DNA of 64,000 nt from Glaciecola nitratireducens FR1064. Its GTDB lineage: Bacteria > Pseudomonadota > Gammaproteobacteria > Enterobacterales > Alteromonadaceae. Position numbers and translations under genes: made by a program. Shown in pieces: positions 28,025 through 38,366 of the stretch. How positions within the stretch are numbered: position 1 is the stretch's first letter; each line of letters begins with the position of its first letter. The notes below the pieces were generated by a model. That model did not search any database. It saw only the letters and a program-made list of their open reading frames with translations, and was not told where the DNA came from. The stretch covers positions 3,100,001 through 3,164,000 of the forward strand of contig NC_016041.1 in NCBI RefSeq assembly GCF_000226565.1, given 5' to 3'.

Positions 28025-28627
28025 ATGATTTCATTCACGCTGATGATGATTTTTGCTGCATATATTTTAGGTTCCATTTCCAGTGCTATTGTCATTTGCT
28101 ATCTTTTTGGGAAGGGTGATCCGCGCAACCAAGGCTCCGGAAACCCAGGTGCCACCAATGTGCTGCGCATAGCTGGGCCGTTTGCTGCAGTTTTAGTTTT
28201 AGTCTTCGATATATTGAAGGGAACAGTAAGCGTTTATGCTTCTTTCCTATTAGGGGTTGATGCCATTTCTATAGGAGCGATCGCGATCGCTGCATGTCTT
28301 GGCCATATGTATCCCGTATTTTTTAAATTTAGGGGCGGAAAAGGCGTAGCGACTGCATTAGGTTGTCTCATTTCAATGGGATTTAACTTAGCCGGTTTGT
28401 TACTGGGTAGTTGGATATTAGTCGTCATAGTGACAGGCTACTCGTCATTAGCGGCCATTATTACAGTAATGCTTGCCCCAATTTATACTCTTTTTTTCAA
28501 ACCCGAATATCTATACGCAGTGATTATGCTGTCTATTCTTATTATATGGCAGCATCGCGATAATATTCGTCGCTTATTACGCGGAGAAGAAAGTAAAATT
28601 TGGAAAAAAGGCAAGGTAAATGAATAG
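28025..28627 (+). CDS. plsY: Glycerol-3-phosphate acyltransferase PlsY
   Basis: The 200-residue membrane protein has about five helices and the PlsY motifs: GSISSAIVICYLFGKGDPRNQGSGNPGATNVLR (named by its segments SSAIV, GSGNPGATN), KGTVSVY, and FRGGKGVATALG. It makes lysophosphatidate from acyl-phosphate and glycerol-3-phosphate in the inner membrane. The gene diverges from folB, the usual neighbour in gammaproteobacteria. Confidence 0.95.
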   Translation: MISFTLMMIFAAYILGSISSAIVICYLFGKGDPRNQGSGNPGATNVLRIAGPFAAVLVLVFDILKGTVSVYASFLLGVDAISIGAIAIAACLGHMYPVFFKFRGGKGVATALGCLISMGFNLAGLLLGSWILVVIVTGYSSLAAIITVMLAPIYTLFFKPEYLYAVIMLSILIIWQHRDNIRRLLRGEESKIWKKGKVNE

Positions 28628-28649
28628 TGCCCGCTTTATAAAGCGGGCA
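28628..28649 (+). other. Perfect hairpin after plsY
   Basis: TGCCCGCTTT and AAAGCGGGCA form a perfect 10-bp stem with a TA loop right after the plsY stop. No T run follows on this strand, so it may protect the 3' end or work with Rho. Confidence 0.55.
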
Positions 28650-28753
28650 TTCACATCACGATAAATAGAAAAGTGGATTTCACTATCCACGTCACATAAC
28701 TCTTTCTGGCCAAGGCATTTTTGCTTTTGAGCGCCTTTTTCGCTTTTTTGTTT

Positions 28754-29767
28754 CTATATCGCTTGAAGTGAATCTAGCGGCCATCGTGGCATCGCTTTCG
28801 TATCTAGCCCTACAGATTCTCCAGCTAGCAAGCGCTGCGCTCCAGCAAACGCAATCATTGCGCCATTATCTGTACAGTATTCAAAAGCAGGATAATACAC
28901 CTCAATTCCTTTACGGCGATTCAAGTCTTGCAAAGTGGCCCTCAGCTGTTTGTTGGCGCTAACACCGCCCGCTATTACAAGCCGCTTTTGTTTTGTTTGC
29001 TTTAACGCACGCTGGCATTTAATCAGCAAAGTATCGACCACTGCATCTTGAAATGCATAGGCTATGTTTGCTTTTGTTTGTTCACTGCCATCGCAAGCTC
29101 GAATAGTATTTGCTGCGAATGTTTTCAAGCCGCTAAAGCTCATGTCCAAGCCTGGTCTATCGGTCATTGGTCGAGGAAACTTGTAATGCCCTGCTTCGCC
29201 CTTTTCTGCCAATTTCGCTAATAAAGGGCCACCTGGATAATCAAGTCCAAGGAGTTTCGCTGTTTTATCAAATGCTTCACCTGCAGCGTCATCTAATGAT
29301 TCACCTAATACCGTATATTGCCCAATGCCCTGCACATCGACAATCATGCTATGACCACCTGATACCAATAAAGCAATGAAAGGAAAAGGCGGTGGGTTAT
29401 CATCTAACATCGGGGCTAATAAATGCCCTTCCATGTGATGAACACCGACGGCAGGCACGCCCCAAGCGTAGGCTAAACTGCGCCCCACTGACGAACCGAC
29501 AAGTAACGCTCCCACCAAGCCTGGTCCGCGGGTAAATGCAACACCATCAATATCGCTAGCACTCAAACCTGAGTTAGCTATTGTACGTTTAATTAAAGGC
29601 ACGATTTTTCGGACGTGATCCCGTGATGCCAGCTCTGGCACAACACCACCGTAATCAGCATGTAGCTTAACTTGACTATAAAGTTCGTGAGCTAGTAAAC
29701 CATTGTCTGTATCGTATATCGCGACGCCAGTTTCGTCACAAGAGGTTTCAATACCTAAAATTTTCAT
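28754..29767 (-). CDS. tsaD: tRNA N6-threonylcarbamoyladenosine synthase subunit TsaD
   Basis: The 337-residue protein is the catalytic subunit for the essential t6A37 modification. It starts [19 protein letters not shown] and has the metal-binding [11 protein letters not shown] (H111 and H115) and [10 protein letters not shown]. The C-terminal [12 protein letters not shown] is also present. It works with TsaB, TsaC and TsaE, which are not in the window. It diverges from rpsU, the usual arrangement in gammaproteobacteria. Confidence 0.97.
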   Translation of the reverse strand: MKILGIETSCDETGVAIYDTDNGLLAHELYSQVKLHADYGGVVPELASRDHVRKIVPLIKRTIANSGLSASDIDGVAFTRGPGLVGALLVGSSVGRSLAYAWGVPAVGVHHMEGHLLAPMLDDNPPPFPFIALLVSGGHSMIVDVQGIGQYTVLGESLDDAAGEAFDKTAKLLGLDYPGGPLLAKLAEKGEAGHYKFPRPMTDRPGLDMSFSGLKTFAANTIRACDGSEQTKANIAYAFQDAVVDTLLIKCQRALKQTKQKRLVIAGGVSANKQLRATLQDLNRRKGIEVYYPAFEYCTDNGAMIAFAGAQRLLAGESVGLDTKAMPRWPLDSLQAI

Positions 29768-30125
29768 GTAAATACTCAGTAAAAAAATAAAGCGCTATAT
29801 GTAGTAGTATATACAGGCCCTAGGATAAAGCTGTTAAATAAGCCTTGAGACACGCTTTTATAAAAGCCTTAAAAGTAGCTTTGTAATGCTTTCAATTACT
29901 TACGTGGCAACTAACAAAAAAGCATTAAAATAGCGAATGATCACAGTGCAATCGATATGCTGCTAGTATATACTGCGCATCGCTGACGGAAAACAAACAA
30001 AAGTGAATATTTTTGTACTAAATCTCTTTACAAGCAGTTGCAAAAGTTTTAGTATTCCGCACCATTTTTTAAGCCCGGGTAATAAAACATACCTGGTAGA
30101 TAAAACATCTTAAGGTGATGAATTA
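29768..30125. promoter_or_regulatory. Divergent promoter region tsaD/rpsU
   Basis: These 358 bp between divergent tsaD and rpsU should carry the promoter of the macromolecular-synthesis operon. The decamer TAGTATATAC occurs twice (about 29805 and 29964), which could represent -10-like or operator sites. The rpsU Shine-Dalgarno sequence AAGGTGATG is visible. No operator is assigned. Confidence 0.4.
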
Positions 30126-30341
30126 ATGCCAATCGTGAAAGTAAGAGATAACGAACCGTTTGATATCGCGCTTAGACGCTTCAAACGTTCATGTGAGAAA
30201 GCTGGTGTACTATCTGAAGTTCGCCGTCGCGAATTTTTCGAAAAACCAACTTGGGAACGCAAGCGCAAGAAAGCTGCTGCTAAAAAGCGTCACATGAAAA
30301 AGTTAGCTCGCGAAAACGCACGTCGTATCAAGTTGTACTAA
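30126..30341 (+). CDS. rpsU: 30S ribosomal protein S21
   Basis: The 71-residue basic protein begins [20 protein letters not shown] and ends [13 protein letters not shown], as in other S21 proteins. It helps mRNA start-site pairing at the 3' end of 16S rRNA. It is the first gene of the macromolecular-synthesis operon rpsU-yqeY-dnaG-rpoD. Confidence 0.98.
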   Translation: MPIVKVRDNEPFDIALRRFKRSCEKAGVLSEVRRREFFEKPTWERKRKKAAAKKRHMKKLARENARRIKLY

Positions 30342-30384
30342 ATCGCGTAGCGTAACTTAACTGGTCTCGAGCCAATTAAATTCA

Positions 30385-30416
30385 AAACGGGCGTCTTTAT
30401 GACGTCCGTTTTTGTT
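30385..30416 (+). terminator. Internal terminator between rpsU and yqeY
   Basis: AAACGGGCGTC and GACGTCCGTTT form an 11-bp stem (one G-T pair) with a TTTAT loop, followed by TTGTTT. A similar leaky terminator between rpsU and dnaG is known in E. coli and lets S21 be made in excess. Confidence 0.85.
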
Positions 30417-30476
30417 TCTGCGACATAGAAATACATCAAAGCCGAGACTAAAAGACTTCATTAAGGAATGATAACG

Positions 30477-30920
30477 ATGACTTTATTAGATACATTAAAA
30501 GAAGCTCAAAAAGATGCGATGCGCGCTAAAGATAAAGCGACGCTTAAAACATTGAGAATGGCACTTGCCGCTGTCAAACAGCGCGAAGTGGATGAGCGTA
30601 TCGAATTAAATGATACCGACGTTCTCGCTATATTGACCAAGATGGTGAAGCAGCGCAATGAATCTATCACACCATTCAGAGCTGCGGGTCGTCAAGATTT
30701 AGTAGATATCGAAGAAGCTGAAATAGCCGTTATTACCAAATTCTTACCTCAAGCGCTAACAGCAGATGAAATCAACGCACTCATTGACGAAGCAATGGCT
30801 GCGACAGGTGCTGAATCGATGCAAGATATGGGTAAAGTTATGGGATGGTTGAAACCAAAAGTAACTGGCCGCGCCGATATGGGTGCATTAAGCGGTAGCA
30901 TCAAAGCTAAACTAGCCTAA
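30477..30920 (+). CDS. yqeY: GatB/YqeY domain-containing protein
   Basis: The protein of 147 residues is a standalone YqeY domain (TLLDTLKEAQKDAMRAKDKA, ITKFLPQALTADEINALI, MGKVMGWLKPKVTGRADMG). YqeY resembles the tRNA-binding tail of the amidotransferase subunit GatB; its own role is unclear. I start at the second ATG (30477), because AAGGA abuts the first ATG at 30468 with no spacing. It lies in the rpsU-dnaG operon, as in many gammaproteobacteria. Confidence 0.93.
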   Translation: MTLLDTLKEAQKDAMRAKDKATLKTLRMALAAVKQREVDERIELNDTDVLAILTKMVKQRNESITPFRAAGRQDLVDIEEAEIAVITKFLPQALTADEINALIDEAMAATGAESMQDMGKVMGWLKPKVTGRADMGALSGSIKAKLA

Positions 30921-30924
30921 CTTT

Positions 30925-32694
30925 ATGGCTGGCCGCATTCCTCGCGACTTTATTGACGATCTTATTGCTCGAAGTGATATTGTCGATATTATTGATGCCC
31001 GAGTAAAACTGAAAAAAGCAGGTAAAAATCATCAGGCCTGCTGCCCTTTTCACAACGAGAAAAGCCCTTCGTTTTCTGTCAGCCAAGAAAAACAATTTTA
31101 CTATTGCTTTGGCTGTGGCGCGAAGGGGAACGTCATTAGTTTCTTGATGGAATTTGACCGCTTAGAGTTTCCAGAAGCAGTCGAAGAACTCGCAAAAACC
31201 TATGGGGTTGATGTTCCACGAGAAAAAGGCGGTGCACCTGCACCTACTCCCCAGCAAAAAAGCCAGCGCGAACAAGATTATCAATTGATGGAATCGGTAA
31301 CTCGATATTTTCAGCATCAATTAAAACATCATGCTCAGGCACCTGAAGTGATTGAATACTTAAAAGGACGGGGCCTCAGCGGTGACGTTGTTAAAGCTTG
31401 GGATATGGGATTTGCTCCTCCTGAATGGGATTCGGTATTAAAAACATTCGGTACTGACGAACACAAGCAGTCTAGGCTACTTGAATTAAAGCTAATTTCA
31501 GAAAACGATAACAAGAGACGCTTCGATTTTTTCCGAAATCGCGTGATGTTTCCTATTAGAGATAAACGAGGCCGTGTTGTCGGATTTGGCGGCCGCGTAA
31601 TGCAGGACGATGGACCTAAATACCTTAACAGCCCCGAAACACCCATTTTCCACAAAGGCTTTGAACTATTTGGTCTATATCAAGCGCGTCAAAACAATCG
31701 AAAACTTGACCGCTTGTTAGTTGTAGAAGGCTACATGGATGTGGTGGCACTATCTCAATTCGAGATTGATTATGCGGTTGCCGCGCTTGGCACAGCAACC
31801 ACGCCTGACCATATTCAAGCAATGTTCAAGTCGACACCAGAAATTGTGTGTTGCTACGATGGTGATAGAGCCGGCCGCGAAGCAGCATGGCGTGCGCTTG
31901 AAAATGCTTTACCATTCCTAAAAGACGGCGTTGGCATGAAGTTCCTATTCCTGCCCGATGGCGAAGATCCTGACACAATGGTTCGCAAAATAGGAAAAGA
32001 AGCTTTCGAAAACTTACTAAGCAAAGCGGTTCCTTTGTCAAAATTCTTTTTTGATAACCTATTACAGCGCCATTCGATTGCGTCAAATGAAGGCAAAGCC
32101 GCGCTTAAAGCAGAAGCAGTGCCTTTGATCGAGAAAATTCAAGGTGATAACCAACGAGACCTTTTGATGTTCGACCTAAGCAAATTGTTCGGTGAGGAAG
32201 CAAAAGAAACGCTCGCTCGTGATATGAAAGATGCTAACAGTCGTAAAGCGCCTCGAAAAATGGACTATCAGCTACCACAAAAAATCAAACAATCACCACT
32301 GCGCATGATGCTTAGGCTGTTAATGGATTCGCCAAGCCTTGCATCAGATTGCCCAAATGTAAAGTTGGCACCTTTAAAGAATACAGCGATTTCAGGTATT
32401 CCCTTGTTGATCGACTTGCATTCGTATTGTTACGCGAACCCGAAGGCGAGTACCGGGATGGTTTTGGAGGCTTTTCGAGAACACCCGAACAGTCGACACC
32501 TTGCCCAGTTGCTAGAGAGCGACGTTGTATCGTCGGACACCAACGTAAAGCCCCTATATGTCGATTGCTTTAAAAATCTAATTAAATGGCACTTTAGGGC
32601 GCGCTTAGATGAATTGGAAGCAAAAACAAAGTTTTCAGAGTTAACGGAACAAGAACAACAAGAATTGAATTTATTAATGCGCAAACTGCATTAG
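30925..32694 (+). CDS. dnaG: DNA primase
   Basis: The 589-residue enzyme makes RNA primers at the replication fork. The N-terminal zinc finger is visible as C40, H43, C61 and C64 (CCPFHNEKSPSF and YYCFGCGAKGN). The TOPRIM metal site shows E268 (VEGYMD) and D312/D314 (CYDGDRAGREAA). The C-terminal region (about 430-589) is the DnaB-binding helicase-interaction domain. Length matches E. coli DnaG. It starts 4 bp after yqeY. Confidence 0.97.
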   Translation: MAGRIPRDFIDDLIARSDIVDIIDARVKLKKAGKNHQACCPFHNEKSPSFSVSQEKQFYYCFGCGAKGNVISFLMEFDRLEFPEAVEELAKTYGVDVPREKGGAPAPTPQQKSQREQDYQLMESVTRYFQHQLKHHAQAPEVIEYLKGRGLSGDVVKAWDMGFAPPEWDSVLKTFGTDEHKQSRLLELKLISENDNKRRFDFFRNRVMFPIRDKRGRVVGFGGRVMQDDGPKYLNSPETPIFHKGFELFGLYQARQNNRKLDRLLVVEGYMDVVALSQFEIDYAVAALGTATTPDHIQAMFKSTPEIVCCYDGDRAGREAAWRALENALPFLKDGVGMKFLFLPDGEDPDTMVRKIGKEAFENLLSKAVPLSKFFFDNLLQRHSIASNEGKAALKAEAVPLIEKIQGDNQRDLLMFDLSKLFGEEAKETLARDMKDANSRKAPRKMDYQLPQKIKQSPLRMMLRLLMDSPSLASDCPNVKLAPLKNTAISGIPLLIDLHSYCYANPKASTGMVLEAFREHPNSRHLAQLLESDVVSSDTNVKPLYVDCFKNLIKWHFRARLDELEAKTKFSELTEQEQQELNLLMRKLH

Positions 32695-33067
32695 GGTCTA
32701 TATTTAATCCAGTATATTAATTCATAATAAATAAGCTTTTTGTTTTGTTTTGAATTGCCGATACGGTGTAGGACATTCAAAATAATTTACTAATAAAAAA
32801 TGGTTCAGGCTCTGTTGCCTACTGCTAAATATAATTATGTCGATACTTGAAAAGAGCAAATTTGAACCCATATTAAATGAAATTCGTAACAACAATTGAT
32901 AGTCAGAAGTAGCCGTTTTGTGTTAGACTAGCTAATTCGCAAACGCTACGATAAAGCAAGCTAAGGGTGTACATCCTTGGTATCGTTTAACGGGTTGAAA
33001 ATAAACTACTATTGAAACAGGTAGTTTATTCGCGTTTAACAACTCCTAATTAAGTGTAAGGTATATT
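32695..33067. promoter_or_regulatory. dnaG-rpoD intergenic leader with hairpins
   Basis: The 373 bp ahead of rpoD are AT-rich. Close to the start, AATAAACTAC (33000-33009) and GTAGTTTATT (33021-33030) form a perfect 10-bp stem. Just upstream, AAGG/CCTT within ACGATA/TATCGT arms forms a second stem-loop at about 32949-32987. No strong terminator is seen between dnaG and rpoD. A promoter for rpoD alone is likely here but I cannot place its boxes. Confidence 0.45.
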
Positions 33068-34894
33068 GTGCAGAGCAAGCAGTCCCAGATAAAACTCCTG
33101 ATTGCCAAAGGTAAAGAACAAGGTTACTTGACCTTTGCCGAAGTAAACGATCACCTCCCTCAAGACATTGTAGATTCTGATCAGATAGAAGATATCATTC
33201 GCATGATCAACGACATGGGGATTAAAGTCTCGGAGTCTGCTCCAGACGCTGACGAGTTGCTTATGCAAGATTCGTCTGCGGATGAAGACGTAGCTGAAGC
33301 TGCCGCGCAAGCGCTAGCAACAGTTGAGAGTGAAATCGGTCGCACAACTGACCCCGTTCGTATGTATATGCGAGAAATGGGCACAGTTGAGCTATTAACA
33401 CGTGAAGGCGAAATTGAAATCGCGAAACGCATTGAAGATGGTATTAACCAAGTTCAGTGCTCTGTTGCAGAATATCCAGAAGCAATTACCTATTTGCTTG
33501 ATCAATGGGACTTGTTCGAAGCTGAAGAAATTCGAATTAGCGATATCATCATCGGCTTTGTCGACCCTAACGAACAAGACGTAGCTCCAACCGCAACGCA
33601 TATTGGTTCAGAATTGTCACAAGAAGAACTTGATGATGAAGATGACGATGCTGACGATGAGGACGAAGAAGAGGAAGACACAGGCGTTGACCCTGAGTTA
33701 GCCAGAGAAAAATTCACCGCATTGCGTAATCAATACAATAAAGTAATGAGCGTAATTGAAGTGAAAGGACGCTCGCATAAAGCATCACGCAAAGAAATTC
33801 ATGAGTTGAGTGAAGTATTCAAAGAGTTCCGTTTAATACCTAAGCAATTCGACCGCATGGTTAAGAATATGCGCGGAATGATGGATCGTGTTCGTATTCA
33901 AGAGCGCTTGGTCATGAAGTACTGCGTCATGAATGCAAAAATGCCGAAGAAAGATTTTATCAAGGCGTTTGCAGGTAATGAAACAAGTATAGATTGGTTG
34001 TACAAAGCACTTGAAGGCAAAGCACCTTACGTTGAAAAGCTTCTTGAGTTTAAAGAAGAAATTGAGCGTAGTGTTAGCAAAATGAATGCTGTTGAAGCTG
34101 AAACTGGCTTAATTATCCCTGATATTAAAGACATCAATCGCAGAATGTCGATTGGTGAAGCGAAAGCTCGCCGCGCCAAGAAAGAGATGGTTGAAGCAAA
34201 CTTACGTTTGGTAATCTCAATAGCGAAGAAATACACGAACCGCGGTTTACAATTCTTGGATCTTATTCAAGAAGGTAACATCGGTTTGATGAAAGCCGTT
34301 GATAAATTTGAATACCGTCGTGGTTATAAGTTTTCAACGTATGCTACTTGGTGGATACGTCAGGCGATTACGCGCTCTATTGCTGACCAAGCAAGAACGA
34401 TCCGTATTCCTGTGCACATGATTGAAACGATCAACAAGTTGAATCGTATTTCACGTCAAATGCTTCAAGAAATGGGTAGAGAGCCAACACCAGAAGAGTT
34501 GTCAGAACGCATGTTAATGCCAGAAGACAAAATCCGTAAAGTGCTTAAAATTGCCAAAGAGCCAATCTCCATGGAAACACCAATTGGTGATGATGAAGAT
34601 TCGCACTTAGGGGATTTCATAGAGGACAGCACCATTATACAGCCTCTTGACTCTGCCACTGGCGGTAGCTTGAAAAACGCGACTCAAGAAGTGCTGGCTG
34701 GCCTAACAGCTCGCGAAGCGAAAGTACTGAGAATGCGATTTGGCATTGATATGAACACCGACCATACTTTGGAAGAAGTAGGCAAACAGTTCGACGTTAC
34801 ACGTGAACGTATCAGACAGATCGAAGCGAAGGCATTGCGTAAACTCCGTCACCCTAGCCGCTCTGAGCAACTGAGAAGCTTCTTAGACGAATAA
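33068..34894 (+). CDS. rpoD: RNA polymerase primary sigma factor (sigma-70)
   Basis: The 608-residue protein begins at a GTG with AAGG at good spacing. Region 1.1 matches E. coli from [18 protein letters not shown] onward. An acidic tract at about 189-205 is followed by the non-essential region. Region 2 includes [18 protein letters not shown], and region 4.2 ends in [20 protein letters not shown] (about 577-596). It directs transcription of most growth genes. It closes the macromolecular-synthesis operon and is followed by a strong terminator. Confidence 0.98.
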   Translation: MQSKQSQIKLLIAKGKEQGYLTFAEVNDHLPQDIVDSDQIEDIIRMINDMGIKVSESAPDADELLMQDSSADEDVAEAAAQALATVESEIGRTTDPVRMYMREMGTVELLTREGEIEIAKRIEDGINQVQCSVAEYPEAITYLLDQWDLFEAEEIRISDIIIGFVDPNEQDVAPTATHIGSELSQEELDDEDDDADDEDEEEEDTGVDPELAREKFTALRNQYNKVMSVIEVKGRSHKASRKEIHELSEVFKEFRLIPKQFDRMVKNMRGMMDRVRIQERLVMKYCVMNAKMPKKDFIKAFAGNETSIDWLYKALEGKAPYVEKLLEFKEEIERSVSKMNAVEAETGLIIPDIKDINRRMSIGEAKARRAKKEMVEANLRLVISIAKKYTNRGLQFLDLIQEGNIGLMKAVDKFEYRRGYKFSTYATWWIRQAITRSIADQARTIRIPVHMIETINKLNRISRQMLQEMGREPTPEELSERMLMPEDKIRKVLKIAKEPISMETPIGDDEDSHLGDFIEDSTIIQPLDSATGGSLKNATQEVLAGLTAREAKVLRMRFGIDMNTDHTLEEVGKQFDVTRERIRQIEAKALRKLRHPSRSEQLRSFLDE

Positions 34895-34925
34895 CACTTA
34901 TCATTCTTGAACAACTCGAGAAAAC

Positions 34926-34956
34926 AAAAGCCCTAATTAATATTAGGGCTTTTTTT
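34926..34956 (+). terminator. Terminator after rpoD
   Basis: AAAAGCCCTAAT and ATTAGGGCTTTT form a stem around a 4-nt loop, followed by TTTTT. It lies 32 bp after the rpoD stop. Confidence 0.92.
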
Positions 34957-34990
34957 ATGTCCAACATAAAGTCGACTTAAGCAACTCCCC

Positions 34991-35100
34991 ACAAAAAGGA
35001 CACAAAAAGGACACACCTATTTCTTCAACTGAACGAAGCGCAAACAGAAGCGCAAACAGGACACACCTAATTGTTAAGCCGAAATAGGTGTGTCTTGTTT
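34991..35100. repeat. GGACACACC repeat site 2
   Basis: Forward copies lie at 35004-35022 and 35055-35072, and a reverse copy at 35082-35100. The second forward copy and the reverse copy form an imperfect hairpin. The first copy is preceded by an 11-bp tandem duplication (ACAAAAAGGAC at 34991 and 35002). The second is preceded by a 12-bp one (AAGCGCAAACAG at 35036 and 35048). It lies between the rpoD and RND-operon terminators. Confidence 0.9.
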
Positions 35101-35122
35101 GAGCGATAATCTATTTAGCACA

Positions 35123-35151
35123 TAAAAAAAGGTGGGTCATAACGACCCACC
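35123..35151 (-). terminator. Terminator after the RND efflux operon
   Basis: GGTGGGTC and GACCCACC form a perfect 8-bp stem with a 5-nt loop. On the minus strand it is followed by TTTTTTT, 70 bp after the RND permease stop. Confidence 0.9.
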
Positions 35152-35220
35152 CTGTTCATATAACTTCCTTAAGCGCTAATCACTCAATTCAACGTTGAAG
35201 CTTAGCGAATAACATAGGCT

Positions 35221-38200
35221 TTACTTGGAAGCTGCCGCCTCTTCCTGCAGCTGTTCTTCGCCCTTTTTATACGGTACTTCTTCCTCCAGCTCTGTCAGTT
35301 CTTTCGCTAGCTTCTCTGGAGAACCCGTTCCTCTTGCCAAATATGAATAGGCCGTTGGTACGATAAATAATGTCATAAACGCTGAAAACATAACGCCAGC
35401 AAAGATCACCATACCGATCACAGCGCGTGATTCCGCCCCCGGCCCTGTAGCTAAAACTAGCGGCAGCGCACTAAACACAGTTGTGAAACCGGTCATGACA
35501 ATAGGGCGCAGTCTCAACATTGACGCTTTTTTCAATGCCTCTTCAAATTCAACGCCCGAATCCCGAAGCTGATTTGCGAACTCTACAATGAGGATCCCGT
35601 TTTTAGCGGCGAGTCCTATTAGCATGACTAATCCTATTTGGCTGTATATGTTAATCGACATCCCCGCCAAATATAGGCCGACGTAGGCGCCTACCAAAGC
35701 TAAAGGCACTGTCAGCATGATTACTAGGGGGTGGATCCAGCTTTCAAATTGCGCTGCGAGTACCAAATACGTCACCGCTAAAGCCAATAGAAATATAAAG
35801 ATGAAAGACGAACCAGACTCTTGATAAAGCTGCGACTCTCCTTTGTAATCTATAGAAACACCACTAGGCAATTCAGTTGCCACTATATTTTCAAGAAAAG
35901 CCAGCGCCTCGCCGATGGTGTAATCGTCTGCCAAATTAGCGCTGATAGTGATCGCTCGCATACGATTATAACGGTTGAGTGTATTTGACGTTGCTCTTTC
36001 AGAAATATTCAAGAGGTTATCCATCGGTATCAATTCGCCGGTTCTATCGGAACGAACATAGATGTTATCTATGCTGCTAGGGCTTCGATAATCCGCCTCG
36101 TTGCCTTCCAGTATAACGTCATACTCTTGGCCACGATCGAGATAAGTCGACACCCGTCTTTGCCCAAGCATGGTTTCCAAGGTTCGGCCAACTTCAGATA
36201 TCGACACGCCTAAGTCAGCGGCTCTATCCCTATCAATATTAACTAATAGTTGCGGTGACGTTTCCTTGTAGTCAGAATCTATACGCAACAACTTAGGATT
36301 TTCAGCTGCTTTTTCGATCAAAGTATCACGCCAGCTGGTAAGCTCTTCGTAGGTATTTCCCTGCAGTACAAATTGCACCGGGCGACCTAAACCGCCACCA
36401 CCAAGGGCAGAGCGCATAACAGCAAAAGCTCTTACGTCTGGAATTTCAGATAATTTCCCACTGATTTCATTCATTAAATCAAACGTTGAACGCTCTCGAG
36501 TGTCCCAATCAGCTGCACCAACAATCGCGATGCCAGCCGTCCCACCAAAACCAGGCGTTCTAACTAACACACGCTTAGCTTCACCAGAATCTCTATAGGG
36601 CAATAATATATCCTCAATCACCTTCAAGTTTCGTGCATTGCTCTCATAGCTCGCGCCCTCTTGAGCCTGCATTAATATAAAGAAGTTTCCGCGATCTTCT
36701 TTGGGTACAAACTCTTCAGGAATTTTACTTTGTAATTGCACCAAAAGCACAATACTCACTACGACCATTAGTAACATCAAAATGGGTTGTTTAATGGTTG
36801 TCGTTAAGCTGTTGTAATATCTTAGTTCTAGCTTCTTAAAGCTAACGTCTACCCACTTTCCGAAGCCTGAGCTACGCTCTCTTTTCTTCAGTAGCTTAGA
36901 AGCAAGCATAGGAGACAGCGTCAATGCCGTAAAACTAGAAAATGCGACCGCCGCTGCAATGGCAATGGCAAACTCGGTAAATAATCTGCCTATGTTTCCT
37001 TCCAAAAATACTAAGGGAAGAAATACTGAGATAAGTACTAAAGTGGTGGCGATGACGGCAAAGCCAACTTCTCTCGCACCTCGATAAGCCGCTAATATGG
37101 GTGGCTCGCCCATCTCTATTCTGCGATAAATATTTTCGAGCACCACAATGGAATCATCCACAACCAAGCCAATGGCCAATACGAGCGCGAGGAGCGTCAG
37201 CAAGTTGATAGAATAGCCCAGCATATATAGAACAATGAACGAAGCAACCAATGAAACGGGGACGGTTACAGCGGGTATGAGGGTTGCTCTAATATTGCCT
37301 AAGAATAGATAGATAACCACGATTACCATAAACATAGCGATGGCAAGCGTGTTGTAAACTTCGTTAATCGACTCTTCAATAAACACCGACGAATCATAGC
37401 TTTCCACAAAATAAATATTATCAGGTAACGTTGCTTCAATGCGCTTCACGGCAGCTTTAGCTTCTCTTGCAACATCCAGTGTATTTGCTTTAGATTGCTT
37501 TACGATGCCCAAACCAATCATATTGACGCCGTCACCACGGAAGTCAGTTTCATCATCTTCCGCGGCTAGTTCAACATTAGCTACTTCTGACAATCTTACT
37601 AAAAAGCCATCTGCGCCCGCTTTTATAGTCAAATTTGCGAAATCTGTTGGTGTCAAAAATGAGCGAGCCACGCGAACGTCAAAATCACGTTCGTTTGATT
37701 CCACTCGCCCTGCAGGAAGTTCGACGTTTTCGGAGCGAATGACTCGCTCGATATCACCGACAGTGATGCCTCGAGCGGCCATTGCGTTACGATCAACAGA
37801 AACTTTCATCGCATAAGTGCGGCTACCGCCAATTCGAACCCGCGCTACGCCATCAGCAGTGGAGAGCTGATCCACAATGAAGCGATCAGCAAAATCGGTC
37901 AGCTCCATAGTCGTTAAGTTAGTGCTTCGCAAGTTGTACCAAACAATGACATCTTCATCACTGTTCGATTTAGAAACCTCTGGTGGTAGTGCTTGATCAG
38001 GTAAGTTGTTTAGTGCTCGAGAAACTCTCTCTCGAACGTCGTTAGAAGCAGCATCAATATCTCGGTTTAAGTTAAACTCGATGGTGATACTTGAGCGCCC
38101 GTTGCGGCTTGATGAAGTAATATTCTTCATACCTTCAATACCGCTAATTCGGTCTTCCAGAAGTTGCGTAATTCTGGTTTCTACAATTTCAGCTGAAGCG

Positions 38201-38358
38201 CCAGGATAGCTTGTATTGACCGACACAATTGGCGGATCGATATCCGGATATTCTCGCAACGAGAGAAAGGTAATAGCGACAATGCCAAAAACCAAGAGAA
38301 TTAGGTTAACAACAGAAGCAAAAACAGGGCGTTTTACGGAGACATCAGATAGTAACAT
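35221..38358 (-). CDS. RND multidrug efflux permease (HAE1 family)
   Basis: The 1045-residue inner-membrane protein has the RND layout: a helix at the N terminus (MLLSDVSVKRPVFASVVNLI), two large periplasmic loops and two groups of helices. Helix 4 carries the proton-relay segment VVDDSIVVLENIYR. FRGDGVNMIGLGIVKQSKANTL and GGRPVQFVLQG-like segments are typical of AcrB/MexB relatives (partial). It pumps amphiphilic compounds out through a TolC-type channel. The periplasmic adaptor is immediately upstream, but no outer-membrane partner or local regulator is seen. The substrate cannot be read from sequence. Confidence 0.95.
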   Translation of the reverse strand: MLLSDVSVKRPVFASVVNLILLVFGIVAITFLSLREYPDIDPPIVSVNTSYPGASAEIVETRITQLLEDRISGIEGMKNITSSSRNGRSSITIEFNLNRDIDAASNDVRERVSRALNNLPDQALPPEVSKSNSDEDVIVWYNLRSTNLTTMELTDFADRFIVDQLSTADGVARVRIGGSRTYAMKVSVDRNAMAARGITVGDIERVIRSENVELPAGRVESNERDFDVRVARSFLTPTDFANLTIKAGADGFLVRLSEVANVELAAEDDETDFRGDGVNMIGLGIVKQSKANTLDVAREAKAAVKRIEATLPDNIYFVESYDSSVFIEESINEVYNTLAIAMFMVIVVIYLFLGNIRATLIPAVTVPVSLVASFIVLYMLGYSINLLTLLALVLAIGLVVDDSIVVLENIYRRIEMGEPPILAAYRGAREVGFAVIATTLVLISVFLPLVFLEGNIGRLFTEFAIAIAAAVAFSSFTALTLSPMLASKLLKKRERSSGFGKWVDVSFKKLELRYYNSLTTTIKQPILMLLMVVVSIVLLVQLQSKIPEEFVPKEDRGNFFILMQAQEGASYESNARNLKVIEDILLPYRDSGEAKRVLVRTPGFGGTAGIAIVGAADWDTRERSTFDLMNEISGKLSEIPDVRAFAVMRSALGGGGLGRPVQFVLQGNTYEELTSWRDTLIEKAAENPKLLRIDSDYKETSPQLLVNIDRDRAADLGVSISEVGRTLETMLGQRRVSTYLDRGQEYDVILEGNEADYRSPSSIDNIYVRSDRTGELIPMDNLLNISERATSNTLNRYNRMRAITISANLADDYTIGEALAFLENIVATELPSGVSIDYKGESQLYQESGSSFIFIFLLALAVTYLVLAAQFESWIHPLVIMLTVPLALVGAYVGLYLAGMSINIYSQIGLVMLIGLAAKNGILIVEFANQLRDSGVEFEEALKKASMLRLRPIVMTGFTTVFSALPLVLATGPGAESRAVIGMVIFAGVMFSAFMTLFIVPTAYSYLARGTGSPEKLAKELTELEEEVPYKKGEEQLQEEAAASK

Positions 38359-38366
38359 ACAGCCCC

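Noticed and set aside
30385-30416. Terminator inside the rpsU operon as a novelty
   Set aside because: A leaky terminator after rpsU is known for this operon in E. coli.
33632-33680. Acidic low-complexity run in RpoD
   Set aside because: An acidic stretch in the non-essential region is normal for sigma-70 of gammaproteobacteria.
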